Assembly (NCBI RefSeq): GCF_028583425.1
Contig: NC_072795.1
Location: 8,951,001-9,015,000, forward strand
Reading direction: 5' to 3'
Length of the DNA: 64,000 nucleotides
Source of the DNA: Eublepharis macularius
Taxonomy: Eukaryota > Chordata > Lepidosauria > Squamata > Eublepharidae
The stretch's first letter is position 1; the number at the start of each line of letters is the position of its first letter. The position numbers were made by a program, and so were the translations under genes. The notes under the pieces were generated by a model that was given only the letters and a program-made list of their open reading frames with translations, searched no databases and was not told where the DNA came from. Shown piece by piece: positions 48,301 to 55,691 of this stretch.

Positions 48301-51300
48301 CTGAGACTCAAAGTGGGTTCTAGATCAAATCAAGCCTGAATTCTCCCTAGAAGCTAAAATGACAAGTTTGAGCCTATTGTACTTTGGTCATGAGAATGCA
48401 AGACTCGCTGGAAAAGATAATAATACTAGGGAAAGAAAAAGGCAGTAGGATTAGAGGAAGGCATCCATCAGTTGGCAAGATCTGAGCAAGGCTATTGATA
48501 ATAGGACATTTTGGAGGTCTTTCATTTATAGTGTCGCCGTAAGTCAGAAGCAACTTGATGGCACATAACACAGAGAGAGAGAGAGAGCTTACACAGCTGT
48601 TTTGGGGATGAAATGGAGGAAAGGAGAATGCATTAAGCTGCTTTGAGTCCCCATTGGGGATAAAGGAGGGATATGAATGAAGCATATAAAATAAATAATA
48701 AATTTTATATAATGTGATAGAGGCATTATAAAGTCTGGCCAAAAGGATTAGTAATGCTTATTCTGCTGGCAAGCCGTCAATATTTTAGGCAGAAATCTTC
48801 CTTGGCCATTCGACCTCAGATTCCAAAGCTGGAGGTATCAGGGGTATAATGAAAATCCTGTGTTCTACTATGGTGATCACTAGGGATGTGCGTTTCGGCA
48901 TTCAGAATGCCGAAAGAATGCCGAAACAAAAGTGTTTCGGCTTCTTTCGGGGAATGCCGAAACGTTTCGGGGAATGCCGAAACGTTTCGGGTAGCCGAAA
49001 GAAAAAAGCCGAAACGTTTCGGGATTCTTTCGGCTTTCTTTCGGCTTTTCTATGGGAAAATGCCTCCGTCTTCCAGGACGTCTGGAGGAGGCATTTTCCC
49101 ACCGAATAAGCCCAAAATTGGTGGGGACCTTCCTCTAACCCTTCTCTAACAACCACCCAAGTTTCAGACAGATTGGACTTTGGGGGGCCATGTTATGGCC
49201 CCCCAAAGCAGGTCCCCCCATCCTCCCATAAGAAAGCGAAGGAGCAGCATATTGTTAGCATGCTGCTGCTGATCTTTCTTCATTATTTCCTATGGGGAAA
49301 AAATGAAGAGGCAGGCTTCCTTTGCCAGGGGTGGCATTTTGCATGCAAAATGCCCCCCAGCCCTCAGGGGCCCTTCTCCCACCCCTCCTCCCACCCCCCA
49401 CCAAGGCTCAGCCTGCTCCCACTTGGGGGGGCCATTTCATGGCCTCCCCAAGTAGGTGCTCTAATCTCTACCACTGACAGCTGGGGGAGGCTTGTGTTGC
49501 CAGGGGCGGCATTTTGCATGCAAAATGCCCCCCAACCCTCTGGGGCCCTTCTCCCACCCCTCCTCCCACCCCCCACCAAGGCTCAGCCTGCTCCCACTTG
49601 GGGGGGCATTTCATGGCCTCCCCAAGTAGGTGCTCTGCTCTCATCTCTACCACTGACAGCTGGGGGAGGCTTGTGTTGCCAGGGGTGGCATTTTGCATGC
49701 AAAATGCCCCCCAGCCCTCTGGGGCCCTTCTCCCACCCTTCCTCCCACCCCCCACCAAGGCTCAGACTGCTCCCACTTGGGGGGGCCATTTCATGGCCTC
49801 CCCAAGTAGGTCCTCTCAGCCCCTAAAGTCCACCCCTTACAGCCCCACACAAACCCAATTCCCCCCCAGCTGCCACACACAGACCCAAATCCCCACATTA
49901 GCCCCTCACAGACCCAAATCCACCCCCACCTGCCCCACACCCATAACCCCAGGAACAGGCTGGCAAAGGCCAGCCCTCTCCCTTTGTTCCCTATGCTGGG
50001 AACTTCTAAACTCTCTTTCCCTGGGCAATTCTGCACAGCCCAGGGGTGCCACAATGGTGGGCACACTTCTGAGTGCCAGCTGGTCCCTGTGAAAGAGCAC
50101 CTGAACCACAGACACCCTCCCTCAAATTCCCCCACCACCTACAGAGATGGCTGGCCAGCCAGCCCCATTGTTCCCTATGATGGGAACCAACTGCACAACA
50201 AAGAATAAAACAAGAACAACACAAAATAAAGTTTTAAAAAAATTATATTCTCCCTTCCAAAGTACAAGTAGGCAAAGCATTATGACACATTACACCAGCA
50301 GTCCCCCACACAGAAAAATTAAAACAAAACTCACTTAACATCAGAGAATCACAAAGCATGATTCCTGTCAAAAACACTTTATTTCTTGAACAGCTTTAGG
50401 TTACACAGCAGGGGGGAACACCAAAGGGCATGGCAGCACTATCTTACACAAAAATAACACAACTCACTTAACATCAGAGAATCACAAAGCACAATTCCTG
50501 TTAAAAACACTTTATTTCTTGAACAGCTTTAGGTTACACAGCAGGGGGGAACACCAAAGGGCATGGCAGCACTATCTTACACAAAAATAACACAACTCAC
50601 TTAACATCAGAGAATCACAAAACACAATTCCTGGCAAAAACACTTTATTTCTTGAACAGCTTTAGGTTACACAGTAGGAGGGCACAACAGGGCATGATAG
50701 CAATGTACTGCAAAAAATAATACAACCCACTTCACCGTTTTTGACAACAATTGTGTTTGTGTGATTCTCTGATGTGAAGTGAGTTGTGTTATTTTTGTGT
50801 AGTACACTGCTTTCCTGCTCTGTGGTGCCTTCCTAAAGCAGTTACAGAAATAAAGTGCTTTTGACAGCAATTTTTTGGGGTGATTCTTTAATGTGAAGCG
50901 AGTTGTGTTATTTTTGTGTAAGATAGTGCTGCCATGCCCTTTGGTGTTCCCCCCTGCTGTGTAACCTAAAGCTGTTCAAGAAATAAAGTGTTTTTGACAG
51001 GAATCATGCTTTGTGATTCTCTGATGTTAAGTGAGTTTTGTTTTAATTTTTCTGTGTGGGGGACTGCTGGTGTAATGTGTCATAATGCTTTGCCTACTTG
51101 TACTTTGGAAGGGAGAATATAATTTTTTTAAAACTTTATTTTGTGTTGTTCTTGTTTTATTCTTTGTTGTGCAGTTGGTTCCCATCATAGGGAACAATGG
51201 GGCTGGCTGGCCAGCCATCTCTGTAGGTGGTGGGGGAATTTGAGGGAGGGTGTCTGTGGTTCAGGTGCTCTTTCACAGGGACCAGCTGGCACTCAGAAGT

Positions 51301-54005
51301 GTGCCCACCATTGTGGCACCCCTGGGCTGTGCAGAATTGCCCAGGGAAAGAGAGTTTAGAAGTTCCCAGCATAGGGAACAAAGGGAGAGGGCTGGCCTTT
51401 GCCAGCCTGTTCCTGGGGTTATGGGTGTGGGGCAGGTGGGGGTGGATTTGGGTCTGTGAGGGGCTAATGTGGGGATTTGGGTCTGTGTGTGGCAGCTGGG
51501 GGGGGAATTGGGTTTGTGTGGGGCTGTAAGGGGTGGACTTTAGGGGCTGAGAGGACCTACTTGGGGAGGCCATGAAATGGCCCCCCCAAGTGGGAGCAGT
51601 CTGAGCCTTGGTGGGGGGTGGGAGGAAGGGTGGGAGAAGGGCCCCAGAGGGCTGGGGGGCATTTTGCATGCAAAATGCCACCCCTGGCAACACAAGCCTC
51701 CCCCAGCTGTCAGTGGTAGAGATGAGAGCAGAGCATCTACTTGGGGAGGCCATGAAATGCCCCCCCAAGTGGGAGCAGGCTGAGCCTTGGTGGGGGGTGG
51801 GAGGAGGGGTGGGAGAAGGGCCCCAGAGGGTTGGGGGGCATTTTGCATGCAAAATGCCACCCCTGGCAACACAAGCCTCCCCCAGCTGTCAGTGGTAGAG
51901 ATTAGAGCACCTACTTGGGGAGGCCATGAAATGGCCCCTCCAAGTGGGAGCAGGCTGAGCCTTGGTGGGGGGTGGGAGGAGGGGTGGGAGAAGGGCCCCT
52001 GAGGGTAGGGGGGCATTTTGCATGCAAAATGCCACCCCTGGCAAAGGAAGCCTGCCTCTTCATTTTTTCCCCATAGGAAATAATGAAGAAAGATCAGCAG
52101 CAGCATGCTAACAATATGCTGCTCCTTCGCTTTCTTATGGGAGGATGGGGGGACCTGCTTTGGGGGCCATAACATGGCCCCCCAAAGTCCAATCTGTCTG
52201 AAACTTGGGTGGTTGTTAGAGAAGGGTTAGAGGAAGGTCCCCACCAATTTTGGGCTTATTAGGTGGGAAAATGCCTCCTCCAGGCGTCCTGAAAGACGGA
52301 GGCATTTTCCCAAAAAAAAAAACCCGAAAGAATGCCGAAAGAATGCCGAAAGAATCCCGAATCCCGAATCCCGAAAGAGATTCTTGTTTCGGCTTTCGGC
52401 TTTAACGGTAGAGAATCTTGTTTCGGGTAATCCCGAAACAAGAAAGCCGAAAGTTTTTTCCTTGCACACCCCTAGTGATCACTCTTTTCATGTAGCAATG
52501 CCCCTCTCCATTTTGCAGCCAAGTAACAGGAGGAAATATTCTTCCATGAGTTTAGCAGAAAAAATGGGTAAAATCCCAAAGAATCAACTGCTTCAGCATC
52601 TTCTTTCCCTTTGTCTATCTTTCTTTATATCTACTTTTGTGGTTCTTGTTATATGTAGCATTGCTGGAATATATATTTCACATTATTGCTTATAGGTGTG
52701 AAGTGTGCTGTAAGCTAGTTAGCAGTGATTAGTATTTCACATGCAAGGAAATTTGGGTGGACTTTCATCATTCTCCATCCTAATCTCAGCCATGTTTTTC
52801 AAAAATACTGAGTACATCATTATGTAGCTGCTGCACAACTGGGCAGAGATTTGTAGAGGAAATGTTCTTTGCTTTATATTCTAAAGCTCATGGAGATGTC
52901 AGGACTAGACATGGGCATGAACAGCATTACGAACAGAAAAAAACCACGAATAGCCTAATCTGCTGTTCTTGAACAAGCTGTTCCTGAGGCCCCATCCTAA
53001 ACGAACAGGTGGTCCTTGCAAGCCTCATTCATTGCCTTTGGCAGCTGTTCAGCAAGCCCGCCAGTCTGGTACCTGCAATCAATCCCCTTGGCAATCGGAG
53101 GCAGGGAGGGACTGAACTCTTTCTGAACTCCTTCTGGCTTTCCTTCTGGCTTTAACCCTTCAAAGTACTTCCAGCAGAGAGTCCTATTTTTGCCACTGTG
53201 AAGAGAAAATGACAGCCAACGTGGAGACCCATGGATCATGCCTTTCCCTGGGGGCAATCTCTCTGAAACTTGGGGGTCTTCAGAAAACAGTGAGGACTAT
53301 GTCCCCTGCAAATTTGGTGGGGTTGGACATTGGGAAGGTCACTTTTGTAACCCCTCAAAGTAGCTGCCAGCAGACACTGCTGTTTTTGCCAGGACTGGGC
53401 CCTTTAAACTATCAGCTGGCAGGCATCATGGAGGAATCCCCCCCTGCCAGATGATAGTTTAAAGGGATCTTTAAAGGGCCAGGTAAGTGGGTTTGAGGGG
53501 AAGGGGTGCTAAGTGGGGGGGTTGGGGGGGTTCTGGCCCCCATGAACAATGAACAACAAACATGTCCGGGAACAGTTAGTGGAGGACCCTGACCCAAATC
53601 AGCCCACAGTGTGGTTCTGATCCAGTGATCAAAAGTGGTTATGGAAAGAATGGTGGTTGTAGTAAAGGGTATAGTTCTGGAGCTACTTTGAGAAGAGGAA
53701 ATAGGCTTTATAAGCTCACATTCTCTTCTCTAAATTGAAACTAGCTATTGGTCAGGGAAATATACAATTAGGAGTATGTAGAGTAAACATAATATTTCCC
53801 TAATCTCTTGGCAGGGGCCCGTGAGTGTATTGGTGAGCAGCTGGCAAGGATCGAGCTCTTCATCTTCTTCACCAACCTGCTGAGGTCATTCACCTTTCGG
53901 CCACCAGAAGGAGTGAAAAGAATCAACGAAAAGCCTGTTGTACGATTGGTTACCCCTCCCCATCCGTATAAGATCTGTATTGTTCCCCGCAGTAATGGAT
54001 CATAA
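24194..54005 (+). CDS. CYP2J-like: complete nine-exon CYP2 (CYP2J-like) cytochrome P450 gene
   Basis: Joining the nine exons gives 1485 coding bases, 494 residues, the normal size for family 2. By family it is a heme-thiolate monooxygenase held in the endoplasmic reticulum, using NADPH-P450 reductase; CYP2J enzymes oxidise fatty acids and xenobiotics. Visible landmarks: hydrophobic anchor 3-22, PPGP hinge 31-34, helix C WKQQR 121-125, I-helix AGTET 298-302, ExxR 355-358, and heme loop 429-438 with Cys436. Exon lengths and phases equal the standard CYP2 pattern and all introns are GT-AG, so the gene appears functional. CYP2J over other CYP2 subfamilies is my judgement from the GEQLARxELFIFF, GLGKK and QEEA blocks; a tree is needed. 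It lies in tandem behind another copy (5578-5768). Intron 8 is the longest at about 7.5 kb and carries the 3.6 kb palindrome. Confidence 0.92.
25489..26244. mobile_element. hAT-type MITE with perfect 8-bp TSD (intron 1)
   Basis: Termini are TAGAGGTGGTCA and TGCCCACCTCTA, flanked by TTAGCCAT at 25481-25488 and 26245-26252. The ends carry many copies of a GGACC/GGTCC motif. No transposase is encoded. An 8-bp duplication is the hAT hallmark. Confidence 0.9.
27260..27840. repeat. GC-rich repeat-like tract (intron 1)
   Basis: It contains repeated modules of the type CCAGCAGTGCTGCCAGG / CCTGTGCCCTGTAG and ends in two near-copies of a CCAGGTCTACC..ACCTTGTAAAA block. It shares a CAGGCTGCT..GAG..CACTGC module with 30945-31030. 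Class unknown. Confidence 0.45.
27957..28150 (+). mobile_element. hAT-type MITE, left end (intron 1)
   Basis: TAGTGGTGGGCACAGACC has the form of the other hAT termini in the window and is followed by paired inverted motifs (GTTCATTGTTCACAAATG, TTACGAATGTGCC). I could not place the right terminus, so the end given is only the clearly related part. Confidence 0.5.
28943..29357 (+). mobile_element. Penelope-like 3' end insertion, 14-bp TSD (intron 1)
   Basis: Flanked by CAATGGATAAAGAC at 28929-28942 and 29358-29371. It holds the last codons of the element's reading frame (matching the end of the fragment at 2690-2745) and then the 3' region with the AAACGTCAGGAACTACAAT block. It is a strongly 5'-truncated copy and gives the forward reference for the inverted copies at 2053 and 5955. 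Confidence 0.88.
29905..30067 (+). CDS. CYP2J-like: CYP2 gene exon 2 (residues 58-112)
   Basis: 163 bases between a GGCAG acceptor and AAAG|GTAAGT donor. Encodes [20 protein letters not shown] and the [12 protein letters not shown] block, the usual helix A-B region that includes substrate recognition site 1. Ends in phase 1. Confidence 0.93.
30107..30635. repeat. GTTGCCAACT-type interspersed repeats (intron 2)
   Basis: GTTGCCAACTCTGGGTTGGAA at the start, TAGAGTCCACCCTCCAAAG in the middle, and GATCAGTTGCAATTCTGGAAGATC..ACCTGGAGGCTGGCAACTC at the end. The order matches the family, with an unrelated stretch inside. Confidence 0.6.
30822..31148. repeat. GCCAGATC/GCCAGGTC-type interspersed repeat (intron 2)
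   Basis: Begins GGTTGCCAGATCCCTCTGTCC with a TCCTGGCGAGAGGC block and a GATGACGTCACCTCC block, and ends CCCATGGCAGGGGACTGGAAA. It resembles 23415-23690 and 37995-38380 in module order. Confidence 0.5.
31477..31590 (+). repeat. GTTGCCAACT-type repeat, 5' part (intron 2)
   Basis: GGTTGCCAGCTCTAGACTGG, AGAGATTCTGGGTGTGGAG and TTTGGGGAGGAGACGGACCTC follow the family order; the 3' part is missing. Confidence 0.6.
32090..32195 (+). repeat. GTTGCCAACT-type repeat, 3' part (intron 2)
   Basis: AGGGGAACTGATCTCTGTGG, AGATCAGTTGTAATTCCAGG and ACCTGGAGGTTGGCAACCCT: the complete 3' end module. It may be the separated 3' half of the copy at 31477. Confidence 0.65.
32212..32440 (+). repeat. possible LTR fragment (intron 2)
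   Basis: A promoter-like CCCCTATATTG is followed about 70 bases on by AATAAAGCAGTG and a CAGCTCCTGTGAGTAC stretch, the order expected for an LTR. No termini or duplication could be fixed. Confidence 0.3.
32487..32743 (-). repeat. tRNA-derived SINE, near full length (intron 2)
   Basis: On the minus strand: GAGCCAGTTTGGTGTAGTAG head with pol III A box, a GGGTTTGATTCC B box, the CCAGCTGGGTGACTTTGG core, CCCCACCCACCTTACAGGG, and an A+T tail with CTGAAGGGCAGTATAAATC. Confidence 0.9.
32996..33145 (+). CDS. CYP2J-like: CYP2 gene exon 3 (residues 112-162)
   Basis: 150 bases, TTCAG acceptor, AAGG|GTATGT donor. Encodes [16 protein letters not shown] (helix C, Trp121 and Arg125 contacting heme propionates) and [19 protein letters not shown]. 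Phase 1 on both sides. Confidence 0.94.
33730..34032 (-). repeat. second type of tRNA-derived SINE (intron 3)
   Basis: Minus strand starts GAGCCCTGTGGCGCAGAGTGG (A box), has GAGTTCGATCCTGG (B box), a body ending GAAGGCAATGGCAAACCACC and a TACCTTTAAT tail. The tail is of the Bov-B-like kind found in Sauria SINEs. A second partial copy lies at 35208-35290. Confidence 0.8.
35208..35290 (+). repeat. fragment of the second SINE type
   Basis: GTTCAGATGGCCGGCTCAAG to AGTTTCCAGGGGGTAAA matches the middle of the SINE at 33730-34032 in opposite orientation. It sits within gypsy sequence. Confidence 0.75.
35329..35493. mobile_element. 165-bp hAT MITE with perfect 8-bp TSD, inside gypsy
   Basis: Termini CAGGGCTTTTTTTC and AAAAAAAGCCCTG are inverted repeats, flanked by GTTTCCAC at 35321-35328 and 35494-35501. 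The centre carries alternating GCACATGTGTGCGCACATG. Confidence 0.92.
36568..37279. mobile_element. hAT-type MITE with GTTCGTG subterminal repeats, inside gypsy gag
   Basis: Termini TAGAGATGGGCAC and GTGCCTATGTCTA; flanks GTTATGAT and GTTAGGAC agree at six of eight bases. Many GTTCGTG / CACGAAC motifs lie near both ends. It belongs to the family of the copy at 58571-59290 and the truncated one at 52906. Confidence 0.82.
37768..37928 (+). CDS. CYP2J-like: CYP2 gene exon 4 (residues 162-215)
   Basis: 161 bases, TTTTTCAG acceptor, CATTTT|GTGAGC donor. Encodes [19 protein letters not shown] and [15 protein letters not shown], the helix E-F region with substrate recognition site 2. Ends in phase 0. 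Confidence 0.93.
37995..38380. repeat. GCCAGGTC-type interspersed repeat (intron 4)
   Basis: Starts 66 bases after exon 4 with TTCCAGGTCTCTATAACCTCC, has ATGACATCACTTCCTGGATG and a second ATGACATCACTTCTGGAAG, and ends CACCTGGGAACTCTACCCCC. Modules recur at 23415 and 30822. Confidence 0.5.
38612..38788 (+). CDS. CYP2J-like: CYP2 gene exon 5 (residues 216-274)
   Basis: 177 bases, CTTTCCTGTAG acceptor, GAGAAA|GTAAGT donor. Encodes [19 protein letters not shown] and [14 protein letters not shown], the F-G loop region that in CYP2 enzymes dips into the membrane. Phase 0. Confidence 0.93.
38800..39925. other. intron 5, no feature recognised
   Basis: Only chance open frames and a poly-T run near 39273 are seen before the SINE. 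Confidence 0.4.
39931..40281 (+). repeat. composite SINE, two heads joined (intron 5)
   Basis: A SINE head and core (GAGCCAGTTTGGTGTAGTGG to GACCTTGGGTCAGTCACTTAAG) runs into a second, nearly full SINE beginning at its GGACTCTAATCTGGAGAG block. The pair ends in GGGCGGTATATAAAT and a (TTG)n tail. Confidence 0.85.
40897..41038 (+). CDS. CYP2J-like: CYP2 gene exon 6 (residues 275-322)
   Basis: 142 bases, AATAACAG acceptor, CCAAG|GTGAGA donor. Encodes the I helix with [17 protein letters not shown], the Thr300 oxygen-activation site. Phase 0 in, 1 out. Confidence 0.94.
41812..42052 (+). repeat. tRNA-derived SINE, head degraded (intron 6)
   Basis: GGACTCTAATCTGGAGAGCC, CCCCACCCACCTCACAGGGTG and a GGGTGGTATAAATTAAATG tail ending in (ATT)n. 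Confidence 0.85.
42300..43000 (+). mobile_element. CR1/L3-type LINE fragment (intron 6)
   Basis: Broken frames with [14 protein letters not shown] (the YADD site is lost), [29 protein letters not shown], and [16 protein letters not shown] follow the order seen at 16500-18480. Confidence 0.8.
43006..43172 (+). repeat. duplicated intron 6 end and exon 7 start, upstream copy (decoy)
   Basis: This aligns with 43337-43501 at clearly less than full identity, including AATAAAGCTTTGG, the acceptor TTTCCCTTAG and the next AAAAAGTCCAGGAG bases of exon 7. If used, this acceptor would reach TGA within a dozen codons. It looks like an old local duplication later split by a MITE end at 43230-43336. Confidence 0.75.
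43487..43674 (+). CDS. CYP2J-like: CYP2 gene exon 7 (residues 322-384)
   Basis: 188 bases, TTCCTTTAG acceptor, CGTAAG|GTAACA donor. Encodes [12 protein letters not shown] (ExxR, Glu355/Arg358) and [19 protein letters not shown]. The usual IPKG turn reads IRKG, an unusual Pro-to-Arg change. A decoy acceptor lies about 340 bases upstream. Confidence 0.93.
43783..44010 (-). repeat. tRNA-derived SINE (intron 7)
   Basis: On the minus strand the copy shows the GGTTTGAATCCCATTACTGCC B-box region and a CAAGGCCACCTGCTGAGTTCATGG-type body with a TATATAAGAGCAG tail (given here on mixed strands). It belongs to the subtype at 62705 and 62938. Confidence 0.75.
44060..44640 (+). mobile_element. CR1/L3-type LINE fragment (intron 7)
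   Basis: Blocks resembling [30 protein letters not shown] and [18 protein letters not shown] appear in the order of the CR1 copy at 18100-18540. Several stops. Confidence 0.75.
44819..44888. repeat. 17-bp tandem repeat, about four copies
   Basis: Unit TTAATACAACTTTGTAC, repeated head-to-tail with single-base variants. Confidence 0.9.
44890..46139. other. intron 7, mostly unassigned
   Basis: A right end of a hAT-like element (GCACACCACTAG at about 45789) preceded by a TTCGGTATT..ACCAAATT stretch is visible; its left end is not. No exon is seen. Confidence 0.35.
46140..46281 (+). CDS. CYP2J-like: CYP2 gene exon 8 (residues 385-432)
   Basis: 142 bases, CCTTTCAG acceptor, GGAGCAG|GTATAT donor. 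Encodes [32 protein letters not shown] (the PxRF-equivalent meander) and LPFGAG, the start of the heme loop. Phase 0 in, 1 out. Confidence 0.94.
46488..46541. repeat. (TTCTC)n microsatellite (intron 8)
   Basis: About eleven units, at the position equivalent to the longer array at 3155-3341 in the upstream CYP2 copy. Confidence 0.95.
46690..48575 (+). mobile_element. Bov-B (RTE-type) LINE, degraded (intron 8)
   Basis: Blocks in order: [47 protein letters not shown], a VCFIDFSKAF-like block, [15 protein letters not shown], and the end GTCGCCGTAAGTCAGAAGCA. It keeps more of the reverse transcriptase than the upstream copy. Frameshifts throughout. Confidence 0.9.
48895..49055. repeat. CGAAA subterminal motif array, left end
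   Basis: About sixteen CGAAA/TTTCG motifs in both orientations, mostly as GCCGAAA. The matching array at the right end spans about 52325-52460. Dense subterminal motifs are the usual transposase-binding sites in hAT elements; binding here is inferred. Confidence 0.85.
50341..50740. repeat. 133-bp tandem repeat, three units, left of palindrome centre
   Basis: Units start at TCAGAGAATCACAAA at 50341, 50474 and 50607. Each has CACTTTATTTCTTGAACAGC and, on the other strand, AATAAAGTG. The right arm has two inverted units (about 50762-51026). Confidence 0.9.
52906..53575 (+). mobile_element. hAT MITE of the GTTCGTG family, right end lost (intron 8)
   Basis: Starts TAGACATGGGCATGAACAGC and continues with CAATCTGCTG, GAACAAGCTGTTCCTGAGGCCCC and CCTTGGCAATCGGAGG, as in the copies at 36568 and 58571. 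The left flank GTCAGGAC has no partner and the right terminus is missing. Absent from the upstream CYP2 copy. Confidence 0.75.
53815..54005 (+). CDS. CYP2J-like: CYP2 gene exon 9 (residues 432-494, stop)
   Basis: 191 bases from a CTTGGCAG acceptor to TAA. Completes the heme loop [10 protein letters not shown] (Cys436 ligand) and encodes [20 protein letters not shown] and a PRSNGS end. Same length and phase as 5578-5768. Flanking homology to that copy runs to about 54965. Confidence 0.95.
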
Positions 54006-54194
54006 GCCACAACAATCCAAAGAGAAGCGTATTTATTTGTATCCGTTTGATTCTCATTCATTGTCACATCATCTAACATTCTGCTGATCCTTGCTGTAGT
54101 CCATTCATGCTGCCCTCTAGTTTCCCCATTTGATTGGAGCTGTTTAGAGAAGGAATTCAGCTCTGTGCTGATGTTCATTGCTTGCTTATTATCT

Positions 54195-54450
54195 CAACAG
54201 CTTGGTGTAGTGGTGAAGAGCCACAGGACTCTAATCTGGAGAACCAGGTTTGATTCCCCACTCCTCCACTTAAAGCTGGCTGGGTGACCTTGGGTCAGTC
54301 ACAACTTCAAGCTCTCTCAGCCCCACCCACCTCACAGGGTGTTTTGTTTTGGGGGATAATAATAACATACTTTGTAAACCACTTTGAGTGGGTGTTAATT
54401 CATCCTGAAGGGCGGTATATAAATTGAATGTTATTATTATTTATTATTCC
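54195..54450 (+). repeat. tRNA-derived SINE in CYP2 3' flank
   Basis: CAGCTTGGTGTAGTGGTGAAG head, CCAGGTTTGATTCCCC B box, CCCCACCCACCTCACAGGGTG and GGGCGGTATATAAATTGAATG tail with (ATT)n. It lies within about ten bases of the site where the upstream copy received a Penelope insertion. Confidence 0.9.
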
Positions 54451-54577
54451 TAATATATGCAATAGGGTTTGCTTAGGTGCAGAAAATCTCAATACAGAAT
54501 GCTTATCATACACAAAACTAAAATTGGTTTATTATATCTATACACCTTTCAAAGACAAAACGTGTGCCTCTTCAGTG

Positions 54578-54583
54578 AATAAA
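54578..54583 (+). terminator. candidate poly(A) signal of the CYP2 gene
   Basis: AATAAA 573 bases after the stop codon; the upstream copy has AGTAAA in the aligned position (6287-6292). If used, the mature 3' UTR would include the SINE at 54195. Confidence 0.4.
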
Positions 54584-54599
54584 CTCTGTGGTAACCTTT

Positions 54600-55685
54600 A
54601 TCAGCTGTTTGTGCATTCTGTTTTCTTTTAGAAATGGCAAGTCTGATTTTGAAAATGACTTTACTAAAAAAGGAAATGTACACACTGAGCAGGAATATCA
54701 AAACAATCAATCTATCATTATGATAACTCAAATTAGGAAAGAAAGTAAGAAAGTGCTGATGAAATGTACAAAGTCTAGGAACACTGAGGTGGGCAAAAGC
54801 TATCATTCCATGTCACCTTAGTTGATTTTTCTTTAAAGTGGTATGGAAATGCCCGTACTTAAATCCTCGGTTGGGTCAATTGACTTCACATTGGGTTTAC
54901 GTTAAAAGTAACCAAACGCCTTATCAATTGTACACAAAAGCTGCAAAGTTCACTCCAGAAATAAGCAGATCCAGTGTGATGACATAGCTGCTATTTTATT
55001 TGCTCTCATATGTTTTTATGCACAAATGACATTCTTAATGTTCGCATCTAGAGCTGACAGCCCCCAGGGTAGCTTAGTCTACCAGCATGTGTGTGAGAAA
55101 AGGGGAAAATAGAGCATGTTTGCAACGCCCCCTCCCCAACTCGGGATGGATCAGGAAGAATCAACGGCAAGAAATCAGCACAAGTGGTAGCCAAAGAGAA
55201 GGGGAATTCGTTCAACCTTCGCCCACTTTGGCAAGTGAGACGGAAACAAGACTTTACAGTGACACAGCAGAGCATTGGAGCCAACCCTCCACCATCTCAT
55301 CATTGAAGTACATTTTACATAAGTGTGTGTATATATGTGTGTGTGTGAATGGTTTTCATGCCACTATACCTAAAATTAAACTGGTAATTCTACTTTGATT
55401 CAGAAGATCAGAGTTCATCATGATCAGTCACCACCACTGATAAATCTTCCTGCTAATTCTCTGTACTTCTCACCCATTTTCTAAGAAGTTAATTACAATT
55501 TTTAATATAGCTAGCTTCCTGACACTCTTAACCTCAATTTCCCTCCCACCCTCTGCCTGGATTATAAGAAATCTTTCCTTTTTCCACTTCCCGTATCTGA
55601 CTAAGGGAGCTTTGACTCTTTGACACACATCTAGGAAATCTAGTTGGTCTTTAAGTTGCTTTCAAGAGTTTGTTTGTACTCTTTC
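54600..55685. other. downstream flank, no gene recognised
   Basis: Homology with the upstream CYP2 3' flank ends near 54965. A short (GT)n stretch near 55323 is the only other feature. Confidence 0.4.
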
Positions 55686-55691
55686 CTGCAG

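Larger units (their letters stand above)
48881..52474. mobile_element. 3.6-kb palindromic hAT-type fold-back element, 8-bp TSD (intron 8)
   Basis: The element is bounded by TAGGGATGTGC and GCACACCCCTA and flanked by GTGATCAC at 48873-48880 and 52475-52482. Left arm (to about 50740) and right arm (from about 50765) are inverted copies; for example 50147-50338 and 51027-51218 read the same protein frame on opposite strands without a difference. Each arm has, from outside in, a CGAAA-motif array, a unique part, about 2.8 units of a 177-base tandem (units start near 49324, 49499, 49678), a C-rich stretch, and a 133-base tandem (three units left, two right). No transposase domain is present. The open frames are mirror images and not genes. 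Confidence 0.9.

Noticed and set aside
49173..50092. Long overlapping open frames of 190-230 codons rich in Pro, mirrored at 51157-52175
   Set aside because: They are opposite-strand images of the same tandem units in the palindrome, have no domain or signal, and exist only because the arms are G/C-rich.
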